Shown: positions 34,708 to 47,193 of the stretch, piece after piece
How the letters are laid out: every line of letters begins with the position of its first letter
Position numbering within the stretch: position 1 is the first letter of the stretch
Position numbers and translations under genes: made by a program
Assembly (NCBI GenBank): GCA_021234155.1
Contig: JAJEKV010000003.1
Location: 32,345,166 to 32,409,165, forward strand
Reading direction: 5' to 3'
DNA from: Isoetes taiwanensis
Lineage: Eukaryota; Streptophyta; Lycopodiopsida; Isoetales; Isoetaceae
DNA: 64,000 nt
The notes under the pieces: generated by a model
Told to the model about the DNA's origin: nothing
The model's input: the letters and a program-made list of their open reading frames with translations, nothing else
Databases searched by the model: none

Positions 34708-35960
34708 ATGCCAAGGCCTAGAGTAGAGATTGATCCAAGTCGGACATACTCAACGATGAGCTTAGAAGATTGAGGCTAAAATGAGTATAGGCGGAGATGG
34801 TATGCGGAGTTGTCTCAAGAGAGGAGAGATGAGTTGAGGCAGCGGAGAAGGGGTTCAGGTGGTCATCGGGTGGGGGGATTGGGTGGGAGGCATACTGAGG
34901 AAGAGGGTGTCAGTGGGCAGCAGATGCCAAGAGATGTGGAGAGTGTTCTAGAAGTGGCGATTGTGCCAAGCATGGCGGTTATACATTGGCAACGGCGTAT
35001 ACAAAGGATGCAAGCTCGTCCTATTCCATCTGGTAGTGAATTCATGTGGAACAGATTTTGTGTGCATTGTCACATTGCGTTATTGCCTGGTGAGAAATCT
35101 TCTGTTGCAATCGCGGAGGGCGTATTCTACCAAAGTTACCTGAATTGCCTGTTCGCTGAGGGATGGATGTTTATGAGCAAGCAGGATTTAATGCGAAAAG
35201 TCGTGCATTAAACCATCTGTTTGCCTTCAATGGGCTTGGTGTTGCTGGTGGAGAGTTTGTGTAGTTACGGATGCCATCCTCAGTTGCTTTGATGGGTAGG
35301 ACATACCATAAAATACATCCTACGTCAAAACCTGGCCAGTCATTGCATTGGTATATTCATGACAGTAGTGAGAGAGAGCGGGTTGCAGAGAGGAAGTTAT
35401 TGCCTGTTGCATGGGTGACGCGAATAGCAGCGACTCTAGAGGCTGTTAATCCTTACTGTCGCATGATAAGGCGAGTCAAGGAAATGCGCTTGGAGTCCGT
35501 GTTCTTGACATTGAATGGGGCAGTTGCGAGTGATGAAGTTGCTGCCATAGTGCATACAAATAACGCAGTCACAATTAATCCAAGGATAGCGGTTTTTTGG
35601 CTTCACCAGGATCAATGACCAGTTTTTATGAGTATACTGGATCCGCAGTATGAACCCTTGCAATATCCGCTTATATTTCCAGCTGGGACGGCGGGGTGGT
35701 TCCCTGATAATGACTAGCAGATGTCGCAGCTGGATTGGTATAGGTCACGTTTGCTCTATGAGGTGCGGTTCCTTCAGTTAGGGCGTCTGACTTGTGAATA
35801 CCTTGTGGATATGTATTCTAGGGTCGAAGAAGCAAAGCTGAATTTCTTGGCAACTAATGGATATGAGAGGTCGAGGTCTATGGTTGATAATTCAAATGTT
35901 GACGAGGATGATGATTTTGTTGAGAACGAGTGGTGGGCGTGATATATCCGGCCGGTTGCT
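34708..35960 (+). pseudogene. Helitron Rep-like N-terminal relic (unit 4)
   Basis: Start at 34708 is followed by frame damage at 34740-34800, then open through CVHCHIALLPGEKSS. The second part from 35271 reaches HQDQ and meets a TGA (35616) where units 1, 2 and 5 have CGA. The third part 35721-35942 retains GRLTCEYLVDMYSRVEEAK and breaks before LPSSF. Confidence 0.75.
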
Positions 35961-35974
35961 CCCTTCGTCTTTCA

Positions 35975-37050
35975 TTGGTTCTAGGTCTTCCTCTTCGTGT
36001 CATCCGGATGCATAATGTGTAGTAGTAGATGAAGAAGCCATCTAAAAAATACAGCCCGCGGATCGTGATCTAGTTGGGCGGTCACCTCTACCATTTCATT
36101 ATGCAAGAGAGCATAAATATCTCTTTTCTGCTGGTGCGATTACGAGGAAGTTTATCGTTAGGGAGTTTTAGTGATATCAATGTGATCAACATTGACTTGA
36201 TTTACACACCTACGGTTCCTTGAACTTATCTAGCGACCTTAGATTTTCTCTACAATATATGAGTCGCTCAAGTTGATTGAGCTAACCTATTCCATTTGGT
36301 TGGTTTGTATTAGTGAATATGCACTCCGGTTTTCGTTCGCATGGGCTGTAGCACAATCCTGAGACAAAATACGCAATGCTAACTTCTGCAATTCAGGAGT
36401 GGATGAGCCATGTAAGACATTTGCATGTTGCTTCCTTTGCATTTGCAACACATTACCCTTGCGTAATGTTTGTTGTTTCTTGACAACTAGAGATGAATGT
36501 GGAGGGCTTAGTACTAGCACTCACAAAGGAAGCACCTTGACTCTCGTCAATTAGAGGAGATGAACCGTAGGTGGATACACCTACAAGCGAGAGATGGTGC
36601 AGCAGAAAATCAGCAACAATAATTCCAAATCTAGTAATCAAGTTACGTATTATAAAGTATATTTTGCCCATACCTGGATGAGGCATGCTAAAAGAGTCAA
36701 CTTCTGCTATCATATCTTCATCTTCACCAATTCCTTGGCTTCTAGAGTCACCATACAAATCAATAAGCTCTTTTAACATATCATCGAGACACTTGGGGCA
36801 TTTTTTACTCCCTTGCTAGGTTTTCCAATAAGATGCTAATCATTCGTGTGGCGTAACCCATGCACAAGCTTGTCATAATATTTGCAATTCCAACTCCTAT
36901 TTCCGGAGACATTCTTTGTAACATTTTTGGTACAAATATCCCAATATTTGCTCTAAGACAGTGGCATTGTTCTTTACTCGATCAAAACGAATATTGAAGG
37001 AAAAATCAGACTTTGGAAAATCAGACCTTTGAATGAGATGAAAATAAAAT
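35975..37050 (-). pseudogene. hAT transposase relic (unit 4)
   Basis: As in unit 2: DDMLKELIDLYGDSRS near 36740-36779, short intron, ELQKLALRILSQDCAT near 36350-36400. The C-terminal part is damaged. Confidence 0.7.
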
Positions 37051-38314
37051 GTAAACATACAATGAACTTAGGTCGTCAAATCTGTAGTTCCAGCAGACCA
37101 GCACTTGATTGAAGAAATCACGTCAACAAATCCCTGCAGACCAGCACTTGATTGAAGAAATCGCGTCAACAAATCCCTGCCATAAACAAAATCCACATCA
37201 ATCAAAATGCGTACGTTCCTGTCACAAGTAGAATTCACAAAAGCCATAGTTGCTTACACTCATAAGGTAGTCAAAGACCCATGTCTATAATGGGTGTTTG
37301 CTCAAACAGTTCACCTGCAAGTCAAAATGGAAAAATCAATACAAAATTTGAGGTTGTAGATAAGAAATTGCAGTTGAATGAAGAGTGCATAGCAAAGTTA
37401 ATGTCTGCTTTGGCAAGGCTGTTATCTGCACCTGCTACCTTTGCTACAACTAGAAACAAAAGGATAACCCACTTAGGAAAGCTAAGGACATATCCAAGGG
37501 TTGAGCTTTACTCTGAGTATTTGTCATGAGTATTTACCTTTTCTGTAGCTTTTCCACTCTCAAATGGCCCTCCATCCAACTCTATACCTGGTAAGCATTT
37601 TAATAGTTAGAATGCAGCACAACTTTTCAGCTTTTAGTTATTGCATGCAACGTCATTCAGCTTATTCTGTAACAATCAACAATTGCTTGCTTTGGTTGAA
37701 CCTGTTCACTTGCAAAAGAGATGACTGAAATTCAGCGCTGCATTGGATTGAAATAAGTTCTTGCTGTAATGTAATTTAGAAGACCCTATAATGCCTCAGC
37801 TGCATACAAAATATTCATTTAGGCTAGATGCTTCTATTTAACCATCATTCATATATTTTGGGATTATGTCTATTCCAAAATCGCGCCAGATAAGCATTAT
37901 TTTTAGCGTACTTAGTGTTTTTTAATTCGATTTTCTACATTTACAAAACTATAGTTTATGTTGAATATTTCGGTATTTTATCGCATTTATATTAAATAAG
38001 GCAAGGGAAGGCCTTGTTTGCTTAAAATTAACATCAATAGATTATATAACATTAACAACAAATATACTTGAAATAACAAATTCTTCATTAACATCATAAG
38101 AGAAATAATCATTTTTTTTACGAAATTAAGCAAGTAATAAGGTATGTCAAACATGAAATCACTCCAATATTCACATCTTTTTAACAATCTCAAATCTAAA
38201 ATTATAATATTTTAGCCAAATAAAGCTGGATTATCTATCCAACTAATAAAACTAATAAAAGTGATGTCCTCTAAAATTGCTAAAAGAGACAATTGGTAAA
38301 AGTAAAGTCAGAAA

Positions 38315-38337
38315 GAAATCGCGCTTGGCGCGATTTC
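38315..38337. repeat. Family palindrome in the small element
   Basis: GAAATCGCGC-TTG-GCGCGATTTC: 10 bp arms around a 3 bp core (CTTGG in place of the usual CCWGG). Same motif as the sites in the large element. Confidence 0.85.
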
Positions 38338-38469
38338 TCAAGCATAACAAAGTTTCTAGAAGCATAAAAAAACTTTCTATTTGGTTATATCTGGACAAAA
38401 GTAAATACGTCCTAGATTATTTTCCGAAAAAATAGATCACAATTCAACCTTTTTTTCCTACAACAACAA

Positions 38470-39362
38470 GCATTGCTATGGCGAAGGCCCAGCCCGGCCC
38501 CAGTACCGCGCCCTGCGCCCTGATACACAGGGAAAGCTTTGTTTGCTTTTCCTCAGCCCCGTAGCTTTTCCTGGTGTTTCACATTGGAAAGAAACAAAAC
38601 ATACCGCCAATACATCATCGGTACAGCTTCCCATGAATTTCCAGAGCTTCTCCCTAACTACACAGCGCAACTTTTCGGCCCCATCACTGGAAACATGTTC
38701 CTGTTTCTATTTTCTGTTTCTGTTTCTAATTCTATTTATGTTTCCATTACAGAGGCGCTTCTCATTAGGGCACCCACATCCAGGGGATCCGGCGCTAGAC
38801 AGGTCACAGATTCCCGTGTTCTGGCATTGCTTCTGCTTCATTCAAGTCCGCCGGATTCCAGTGGCCAGAATTCCTGGCCATTTGGACGAAGACGTAGAAA
38901 AAAGAAGGAAGAGAAACAAGGTCGCTATTCTTGCAACGGAGACACCCAGACCCCTCTCTGCACCGGACCCATTTCCAGTTTTAGTTCAATTCCAGTATCT
39001 GCTTGCATTAGGGCTTATCTTCAGTATGGTATTAGCAATTAGCAATGTGATTCTTCAGTATGCATCTGCTTGCTTTATCCCGTAGCAATCACTCGGCCCT
39101 TGTCTGCACTGGACCCATTTCCAGTTTTAGCTCAATTTCTGTATCTGCTTGCATTAGAGCTTGCATCTTCAGTATGGTATTAGCAATGCGATTCTTGGGC
39201 TTGGAAGCTTTTCGCCGGAACCCTCTTGTTTTGGTGAATACAAGGAGCTGCCTGTTACTTGTCGACAATGCAGTGCGTTTTAGTGTCTTTCCATTCCATT
39301 CCATAGTGCTACTGCTTTCTCTTTGCATCAGAAGCCACAAAATCCACAAACCCTACAGTTAA
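38470..39362 (+). other. GC-richer insert with internal duplication, possibly captured
   Basis: A stretch of higher GC than its surroundings, with overlapping open frames at 38539-39042 and 38543-39085. A block of about 90 bp (GGACCCATTTCCAGTTTTAG through TTCAGTATGGTATTAGCAAT) occurs at about 38966-39044 and again at 39110-39188. No family is recognised; it may be captured host sequence. Beyond it, 39410-39615 is purine-rich and encodes only Lys/Glu/Gly-rich low-complexity peptide. Confidence 0.4.
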
Positions 39363-39815
39363 GCAAACCCTGCAGAGAACACAGCAAACCCTATAGAGAA
39401 CACAGCTTTTGCGAAATTTTTGAAGAAGAAGAAGCCGAAAGAAGCTGGAAGAAGAAGCCGGACGCAGAGAGAAAAAAAGTAAATGAGGGAAAGCGGAGGA
39501 AAAGCGGAAAAGAAAAAAGCGTAGGAGGGACGAATGAAAAATTAGGCGGGATAAAAAAAGGGGGAAATGACGGACGGGGCAAAAAGCGGGGGAAACGGCG
39601 GATGGGGCAAAAATAGGAAGAATTCAAAATTCTCAATATTAAGACATATTTTTAATTTAAATGAATGTTGGTTATTTATTCTTTCTTCTACGAATATGCG
39701 GCTTGAATGCATGTACTGGCAAAAGCTTTTGTCTTGCGGTTAAAGCAAAGTATGTGTAGATTCACGCAATTCAAAGTACCCATTTATGCGCATATTCATA
39801 AATACTGTGTTGCAG

Positions 39816-40030
39816 CACCTACCATTGTACCCTTGCTTGCATCGCAAGTGTATTTCAACTCTTTATGCAATGCTAAGATTTGCAATCTAGATTCTTGGCT
39901 TAGATTTGGTCAATCTAGAGTTCTGAGCTCAGGGAAAGCTTCCAAGGGGACATCAAAGAAGGACATTTTGAATTTGAAAGAAAGGAAGCCCAGTGATATA
40001 TGGGCAAATGTCCCTGCAGTCTTGCATTAA
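39816..40030 (+). pseudogene. Captured terminal exon, unknown gene (unit 4, open copy)
   Basis: Acceptor TGTTGCAG ends at 39815. The frame encodes PTIVPLLASQVYFNSLCNAK, LDSWLRFGQSRVLSSGKAS and KERKPSDIWANVPAVLH to TAA, the same as unit 1. Confidence 0.4.
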
Positions 40031-40687
40031 ATTTGCTAATTTCCAATGGAATTGTATTTTAATTCGCTGCGGTGAGGGAGAGGAGGAGAGTATGGTTTGT
40101 TAATCTTTGGCTTCGTTAGTGTCTTTGACTAGGTTGTTGAGGATGGCCATGTTGGTGTGCAATGTCCATTTAGTCATTTAGAGGGGAAGCTGAATCCAAG
40201 ATTTTCAAGAACAGGTTAACAAGTCCATATTACATTGTTCTTGCCAGCCTTATCCAGAAGCCCCTTTTCGCCAAGAAGAAACAAGCAACGAGAATGGAAA
40301 TTCAACACAATTTTACCCTTAACAAAAACTACAAACTGATCACATCAGTATCTTCACACTTGCATACAAATGCTTATCCATCATAGAAAAAATGTGACTG
40401 CATTTACGCATAGAGAACTTACTTCTATTCTACAACTGCCAACAAGTCTCCTGCTCGGCAAAAGCACAACTTTTCTTTAGTTCCCAAATTCACATATACA
40501 TACAGTTATGAAACAATAACTTAATATGTTTAGGGTATGTAGCGAAGCAAAATACAACCGAAAGTAAGATACCTCAGTAGCATTTAGATCAGACAAAACA
40601 ACACGTATTCTGAGGAGAATAAAGTAAGAAGAACTCCAAATTCAAATTAAAATCAAAAGGCTTACACATATGGGCCAGATTAATTAC

Positions 40688-40894
40688 TTTTATGGGCGCT
40701 TCTCCTTCTGCCACAGCTGCTCTAATGCTGCATTTAGACAATCTTCTGCCTGTAAGACTCCTTAGGTGGAAACTCAACCTTGCAAAACTAGATGAATACC
40801 TCTTGTTAGTCCGCAAAATTTGAAAGAACCGAGAAGAAGCATTGTTGCGAGGAGGCACTAGACTATTCGGGACGGGTGATATCACAGCCTGCAT
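40688..40894 (-). pseudogene. Captured 5' exon with transit-peptide-like leader (unit 4)
   Basis: Starts MQAVISPV in a single frame, supporting ATG as the true start. It continues to RYSSSFARLSFHLRSL and SIRAAVAEGEAPIK before the donor GTAATT. Residues 10-25 differ from other units through miscall-like changes. Confidence 0.45.
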
Positions 40895-41265
40895 CGATCG
40901 AGTAGCATTTTCGTGGCCTCTATTCGTTTAGGGTAAACGAAAGAGGAAAAACAGAGAGAGAGGGAAAATTGTGGACGAGGGTTTTTCCCCTTGTTTATTT
41001 TTTTTTTTTTTTTTAATCTAAATGTCATTTTGGCCCATTTTTTGTATTTAAGGCATTTGGAAGTTTTTTGGGTTAAATCATTACTATATGTATTTTTCGG
41101 ATCAATACGTTAAGTGCGGTATTAAACAAAAGTATTGGAAATTTGGCAAAGCAACTTTAAGGTATAGTGCGTGATAGTACTATGCAAGAGGTATTATATC
41201 GCACCGGAGGTAAAATCTGGCGTCACGTAAACAACTTTGTTCTCATCATTAACATTTTGTTTCAG

Positions 41266-41448
41266 CAGGAGGTCAAATTTCATCTACCACGTTTGAAACA
41301 TTTCCATAGATTGAGCAGAGCAAATAATAATGTTGGGCAATATTGCATGACGGACCATCTCCATGATGCATATCATAAATTTATTCTTACCATATGGAAA
41401 GCTATTGGGTTAATGGGTTCATGTTGTATTCATATGCATTTTAAATAA
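41266..41448 (+). pseudogene. Captured exon-like fragment, unknown gene (unit 4)
   Basis: Same fragment as 12615-12796, with one extra G just after the acceptor. Confidence 0.35.
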
Positions 41449-41955
41449 CCATTTTTTTTTGCATAGATATATTGGCAACTACAGAGGTTAGAATTCTCCA
41501 TGCTCAAACACAGTTCAATTTTTGTATGTTGAACTTAGATTCTTTTGATTTAATGCAAAACATCTTTTCAGAACGCAGTCGTTATGGTCAATATTCTTCT
41601 ATCATGCGGGCACTGAACACAAGGCAACAAAGTGCAGGTTCAAATTATACACGTTCTAGCATGTATAGACGAGTTGGGGAAGAGAAACGTTTGCGGCGGC
41701 CTTGGCCGCCGCGATAAGTTTCTTGTACTTCTAAAAGCATGCCACAAAGGTGCAAATAACACAACTTGTCACAAGTTCTAAACTTTCTTTAGAAGTTAAT
41801 AGGAAATATTTTACTATGTCAATCAATTATCCTAATATTATTATGGTTATAAGGATGAGGGGTTTCTCATGCCCCTCATCCACAACCCATACATGCATAC
41901 CCCATGGACTCCCTTGAATCCCCAATGCGCTTAAAAGCCAATGGTCCGGATGATG

Positions 41956-44900
41956 ACAAGGTCATGGGGATTTATGTATGTATCATTTATTTTGGTGTGT
42001 AGCCATGGGTGGGGACATAGGCCATAGTTGTGAACCGTTGGATGAAAATATAGAAGCAAATCTTGGCGGTTGGTTGTGAGCAGGGGATGCAAGGAGTGTG
42101 TGAGAAAGAGGGGTTTAATTATTGGCCGTTGAAATTGGAAGGGAATTTGGGGCTTTTCATCTCGATCGTTCAAGACGAAGTTCGACATTAGGGGAACAAT
42201 GAAGGAGGAATGAGAGTTTCGTGGTATTTGCTGTGCATTCTTCCTCCTGAGCATTCTGAGCATTCTGTGTTCGTAGATTGTGATCTCCAGGTTTTAGTTA
42301 TGGTGGTCGGAGCAAACAGTGTTAAATGTGGCTGGGCACGTGGGTGGAAGGGGAATGAGGTAAGGAAGACTGTGGCTTCTTAAATGGGTGTGGGTTTTAG
42401 TGTTCCAGAGTTCTGTTGGGCCGTTTTGTGATAGCTCTGTTCTGGTGATTGAAGGTTTTGGCGAATGAAGGTCTGTGAATTGAATTGAAGATTGTATGGC
42501 ATAGAAATATAGACTAGTGGGGTCTTGGAATAGTATCAAAGAAATAGTATGCTTGGTCAAGTTATGGTTGGCAAATATAAAGGTATTAGAAAGTAGTTGG
42601 GGCAGCTACTTGCTTTCTGAATGGGTCCTAGATTTGTGTTAAAGCTAGAGAATTGAGTGTGTTTGGAATTTTGAAAGTTGTTGCTAAGCTTGAATTGGAA
42701 AGATGAAATTGTAGGAAGCTTGAAAGTTAGTTAAATTTGTGAATGCTAAAGAGAAAGAAAGCTGTTGGTAAGATTGCATTGAAATTGTGCACGTGCAGCT
42801 TATAATCAACAAAATTCAATTAACAAGTATTCAGATGATCCACTTACCAGATTCGAAGGATTATATGAGAGTTTATGCAGATTACAAAGGAGTAATGATC
42901 TTGAAGCACATGCTATCCTCTAATTCGAGTGCATAGTGTTTCTCAGTTAGTGTATAGTGTATAGTCCCCTCTTGAGGCAGATGTGTTGGATATATGGCTG
43001 GTATATACTATCATGGCAAAATATGTTGCTGCTGTTATATCACATTCTGATAAGAAAGGAGAAAACGAAAAGGGAATTGTGCAAAACTGAATCTGCTTAT
43101 GAAGTTACAAAGTTTCAGAAATTAAAGGCTGGTGCAAAAAATTAGTATGACAAAGGATCTGGTGTGTTTGTAAGTACTTCATCAAAGAGTCTGATTAAGT
43201 GCTCAACTATGTTACACATTAAACAACTTAATCCTTAGGGCCAGAAAAAATGATTTTCCCATGGTAAGATTCGCTTGCAAAAGTCATTTGAATGCATGGT
43301 CCAGAGCAAAATAAGTTGATAGTCAAGTAATCCTGAAATAACTACTTATACATTAGCTGTTGAGACGACTCTTGGTCATGGATTTGCGAGAATTCCCATA
43401 TTGGTCATGGATTTTTTTCATATGGTTGCAAGTTGTCCTGTTTATTATCTTCATATGTTTGGAAGTAGCGAAAGCTTGAAACCTACTTAAAATTGTGAGG
43501 GCTTAAATTTAAGGGGACTATTTATATATTGAGTAGTTTGTTTGATGTTGATGTTGCTTTGTATGTGCAGGGTACGGGTTGGAGAATAAGGTTTCGTGAG
43601 TGGTATTGGGCGTGGCTGACGATGGAGGGTGGTGTCATCTCACGTTGTTTGGTAAGGTCATGGTATTTTGGATTGTAATGAGTAAGGTTGTCTTGATGAG
43701 TTTGCTGGTGTGTTAAACATTCTAGGATTTGGGTAAAGGTAGTAGGTTGGATATTTGTGTATGTATGCGTGTTCGAAAGGACTGGAGTGTGAGGTTGTAA
43801 TGCCAAGGTCTAGAGTAGAGATTGATCCTAGTCAGATATACTTTGCTGATGAGCTTAGAAGATTGAGGCGAAATGAGGATGGGTGAAGATGGTATGCAAA
43901 TTTGGCTTAGAATACCTTTCGCTCTTGACGATGGGTAGCCTTAGCATAACCCTTGCTCGTTTTTACTCTTGCAGGATGAAAAATAGGGTAGAGATAAATG
44001 GGCTTATATGCTTATTCAAGGAAGGATTCTTCAAAATGCGTCCATTTGAAAGCTACAAATCCATGCTGACACCAAGGTTGAGTCTAAGAGTGGCGACAAT
44101 ACATATTTACCTTTCGATTTCTTAAGTTCAAATATCAAAGCAACGGACTAAGAAGCGGTCTAGTTGAACAACGCACTCATAATTGAGCAAACATGTGAGA
44201 TGGGATTAACATCCGAAAGTGTATCAGTGATAAATATAGGCTCCACTTTTGTTTGGAGACCTTCCTTTGCAGAAGCATGGGCATTCTATCGTTGTAAAGG
44301 AACAAACCTCAATGCCTGGTCATAGTTTTGCAGCTACTTGATCAGATCATATAGATTTTGGTATAAAAGGTAACGGTTCATATATGCAATCAGTGCCTAG
44401 CCGACTATATACTTGACAATGCAACTCCTGGTTTTTGAAGTACATAAAATTTCTCTGGACATAGAATAGATATAATCTCATCTGGTACGATTTTAAATAG
44501 GTGTACAAGGAAAATTATGGCCATAATTTCTGCTCAAGGTACAAATCCATACCTTGGTTTAATCTATTTGTAGTGAAAACTTGAAACTTACTTAAATTTG
44601 TGAGGGCTTAAATTTAAGGGAACTAGTTTGTTTGATGTTGATGTTACTTTGGAGGGTTCCGTGAGTGGAATTGGGAGCGTGCCGTGCAGTGGAGGGTGGC
44701 TGGGTGGCTGTCATCTACGTTGTTTGGTAAGGTCATGGTATTTTTGGATTGTCATGAGTAAGGTTGTGTTGGTGAGTCTGCTGATGTATTAAATATTCTA
44801 GGATTTGGGTAGCAGGTAGTAGGTTGAATATTTGTGTGTGTATGCGTGTTCGAAAGGACTGGAGTGTGAGGTTGTAATGCCAAGGCCTAGAGTAGAGATT

Positions 44901-45487
44901 GATCCAAGTCAGACATACTCTGCTGATGAGCTTAGAAGATTGGCTTAAAATGAGTATAGGCGGAGATGGTATCGGAGTTGTCTCAAGAGAGGAGAGATGA
45001 GTTGAGGCAGCGGAGAAGGGGTTCAGGTGGTCATCGGGTGGGAGGATTGGGTGGGAGGCATACTGAGGAAGAGGGTGTCAGTGGGCAGCAGATGCCAAGA
45101 GATGTGGAGAGTGTTCTAGAAGTGGCGATTGTGCCAAGCATGGCGGTTATACATTGGCAACGGCGTATACAAAGGATGCAAGCTCGTCCTATTCCATCTG
45201 GTAGTGAATTCATGTGGAACAGATTTTGTGTGCATTGTCACATTGCGTTATTGCCTGGTGAGAAATCTTCTGTTGCAATCGCGGAGGGCGTATTCTACCA
45301 AAGTTACCTGAATTGCCTGTTCGCTGAGGGATGTTTATGAGCAAGCAGGATTTAATGCGAAAAGTCGTGCATTAAACCATCTGTTTGCCTTCAATGGGCT
45401 TGGTGTTGCTGGTGGAGAGTTTGTGTAGTTACGGATGCCATCCTCAGTTGCTTTGATGGGTAGGACATACCATAAAATACATCCTAC
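41956..45487. repeat. Tandem array unit 5, left part
   Basis: Starts ACAAGGTCATGG and runs with the usual layout to CATCCTAC, where the 17.5 kb element is inserted. The second Rep-start module shares a 15 bp deletion with the hybrid module of unit 3. Confidence 0.92.
44877..45487 (+). pseudogene. Helitron Rep-like relic, 5' part (unit 5)
   Basis: MPRPRVEIDPSQ start at 44877, frame damage at 44940-44970, then open through CVHCHIALLPGEKSS. Interrupted after MGRTYHKIHP by the element at 45488; the sequence resumes at 62956. Confidence 0.78.
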
Positions 45488-45518
45488 AACCATCATTCAA
45501 TTAAATTGGGATTATGTC

Positions 45519-46409
45519 TATTCCAAAATCGCGCCGTATAAGCATTTTATTGACCATTATATTGAATTAACCACACTTTTGCACTGTGTTCATTTTCGGG
45601 CTGGGAATATGCATTTTATGTGAAAATGCAAAGGCATTCAAATATTCGATGCAAATGACCCATATTATGACAGAATGTAGGCAGTTGAAAAAGCAGGAAA
45701 TTGCCTATTAATTCGCACATTCACGGACGACAACGAAATCTAAACAATGAAATTGTAAAGCTTTACGAGTAAATAACAACACGCAAGTTGCTACAAAACA
45801 GAGATTTTCGTGGTTCAAATCGCGCGTGGCGCGATTTGCTTGGCATAAATAACGCATTACAATAGAACATAAACTACAAAAACTAATCGATTCATCGTCC
45901 TCGGTATTTGAGGCGGTCCCGAGATCCTGTCGATCATGAACAAACCATGCTCGGATTCCATATAAGATGGATTACAACATCAAAGGGATCGGGATAGAAG
46001 CGGGACGGGATTCATAGCAACGACATCAAGCCGATCCACGAAGTTCTATTTCTAGCTTCGCACACTGCAGAGGTCCGCATGGTTCATCTTGGGTAATAGA
46101 ATGTGCCATAATAACAAGGAGAAGGCGGAGACCCGATTCGGGGGGGCTATTTCATGCATACCTATTTATACACACCAAAATTATTGACGGTATATACCTA
46201 CAAATTATTGCAAGTATAACAAAAGCATTAACGTAATATAAAAAAATAATAATTACATAGAACCAATATCTTTGATAAAAGAACACAATATATATTCAAA
46301 ACCTTTCATTATAAAGTATATTTCATATTCAAAACTTTTTGGAAAGTGTATTTCTGTATACATATATATCAAAAAGTTCCCTTTCTAGGACGATTTTCTC
46401 AAGTTCCTG
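45519..46409. other. Left subterminal region of the large element
   Basis: Begins TATTCCAAAATCGCGCC, a half-site of the family palindrome, as in the 1.83 kb element. A full palindrome lies at 45816-45838. No gene was seen; likely 3' flank of the leftward gene and transposase-recognition sequence. Confidence 0.5.
45816..45838. repeat. Family palindrome, left subterminal copy
   Basis: CAAATCGCGC-GTG-GCGCGATTTG: 10 bp arms flanking a 3 bp core (CGTGG instead of CCWGG). Confidence 0.85.
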
Positions 46410-46996
46410 TCAATTTCCCCGTCCGATCAAGGTGTGGGTATAGTATGTGTATCTCTTTGACCATTTTTCTGAAGCTATTTCTTGCGGGACACTAACAAAG
46501 CGGAAGCAGGAAGTCATCTTTGTCAAAATCTTGAGGATGATAGGATGTATGGATTCAATGATTGTGGACTGATTGAAGCAACACTTTAGAGCGTCATCAT
46601 CCACAATGATTATGCCTTCCTTATCCTCAACACCTAGGGCATCCATCATGTTGCGCAAGCATTTCACAAATATCTTTTTACGCCGGTTCTTTAGGGTTTG
46701 TGAATGAAGCACATTTGCTTTGATCCCGGATGGGCGCCCAATTTCTATTTAGCTCGGGCACTACTTTCAAAACATCCCTGTATATTTCTATGCTCCATGG
46801 ATGACCAAATTGCACTGTAAAAAGCGGTGAAGGCCTGGTCCAACATCTCCCGGATAAGGCGGGTAAACATATTTGGTGCGTGTCTCAAATGGTTGTTTGC
46901 GCATACCATGACTTTTCAAACGTTGCTTTAGGTAACGTTCTACATAGCACACCATTCAAATCAAAGACCAGTACTTTTGGGGAAGCCAAATCATTT
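46410..46996 (-). pseudogene. Leftward gene: HAD/FCP1-like C-terminal exon
   Basis: After an acceptor CCTTACAG (46997) the exon reads DLASPKVLVFDLNGVLCRTL, then after frame breaks FYSAIWSSMEHRNIQ, then FVKCLRNMMDALGVED and IIIVDDDALKCCFNQSTIIE. Hydrophobic-strand-DxNG, then WSS, then DDDxxK resembles the HAD-fold phosphatase-like proteins related to FCP1/NIF. The second Asp of the classic DxDx motif is Asn here (FDLNG), so phosphatase activity is doubtful. It would be the end of a multi-exon gene running from about 51.6 kb. Frameshifts may be assembly miscalls. Confidence 0.6.
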
Positions 46997-47193
46997 CTGT
47001 AAGGAGAACAATAACGTATGAGATGAAAGAAATGGAAAACAAAAACGCGCCAGGCGCGATTTCATGAATGATGCATGTCAACATAATTCAAAAGTATGCT
47101 CTAGGAAACTCCAAATCGCGCCAGGCGCGATTTCTATAAGCTTCTAGTTTGAAAAATGCATGGATATCAAAAAAAGGAATATTGTCACGATAC
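46997..47193 (-). other. Intron carrying two family palindromes
   Basis: Donor GAAAG|GTATCG at 47193 and acceptor CCTTACAG at 46997 (minus strand). Palindromes occupy 47042-47063 (AAAACGCGCC variant) and 47113-47133 (perfect, CCAGG core). Confidence 0.7.

Larger units (their letters stand above)
37840..39673. mobile_element. 1.83 kb TIR element, small relative of the 17.5 kb element
   Basis: It inserts into GATGCTTCTATTTATTC (intact in units 1 to 3) with ATTT duplicated at 37836-37839 and 39674-39677. The left end AACCATCATTCATATATTTT and inverted right end AACCAACATTCATTTAAATT form imperfect TIRs of about 32 bp ending ATGTCT. Its first ~57 bp, through TTCCAAAATCGCGCC, nearly match the 5' end of the element at 45488. 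It also carries the family palindrome at 38315. No transposase was seen, so it is non-autonomous. Confidence 0.9.
31387..41955. repeat. Tandem array unit 4
   Basis: Length 10,569 bp. Subtracting the 1,834 bp TIR element with its 4 bp duplication and the ~413 bp SINE-like segment returns the core length. Regions 34500-34800, 35930-36600 and 40050-41260 carry many CWG-associated differences. Confidence 0.92.

Noticed and set aside
39323-39616. Lys-rich 97-residue protein
   Set aside because: Purine-rich low-complexity DNA; both strands give biased frames and no start context or motif supports translation.
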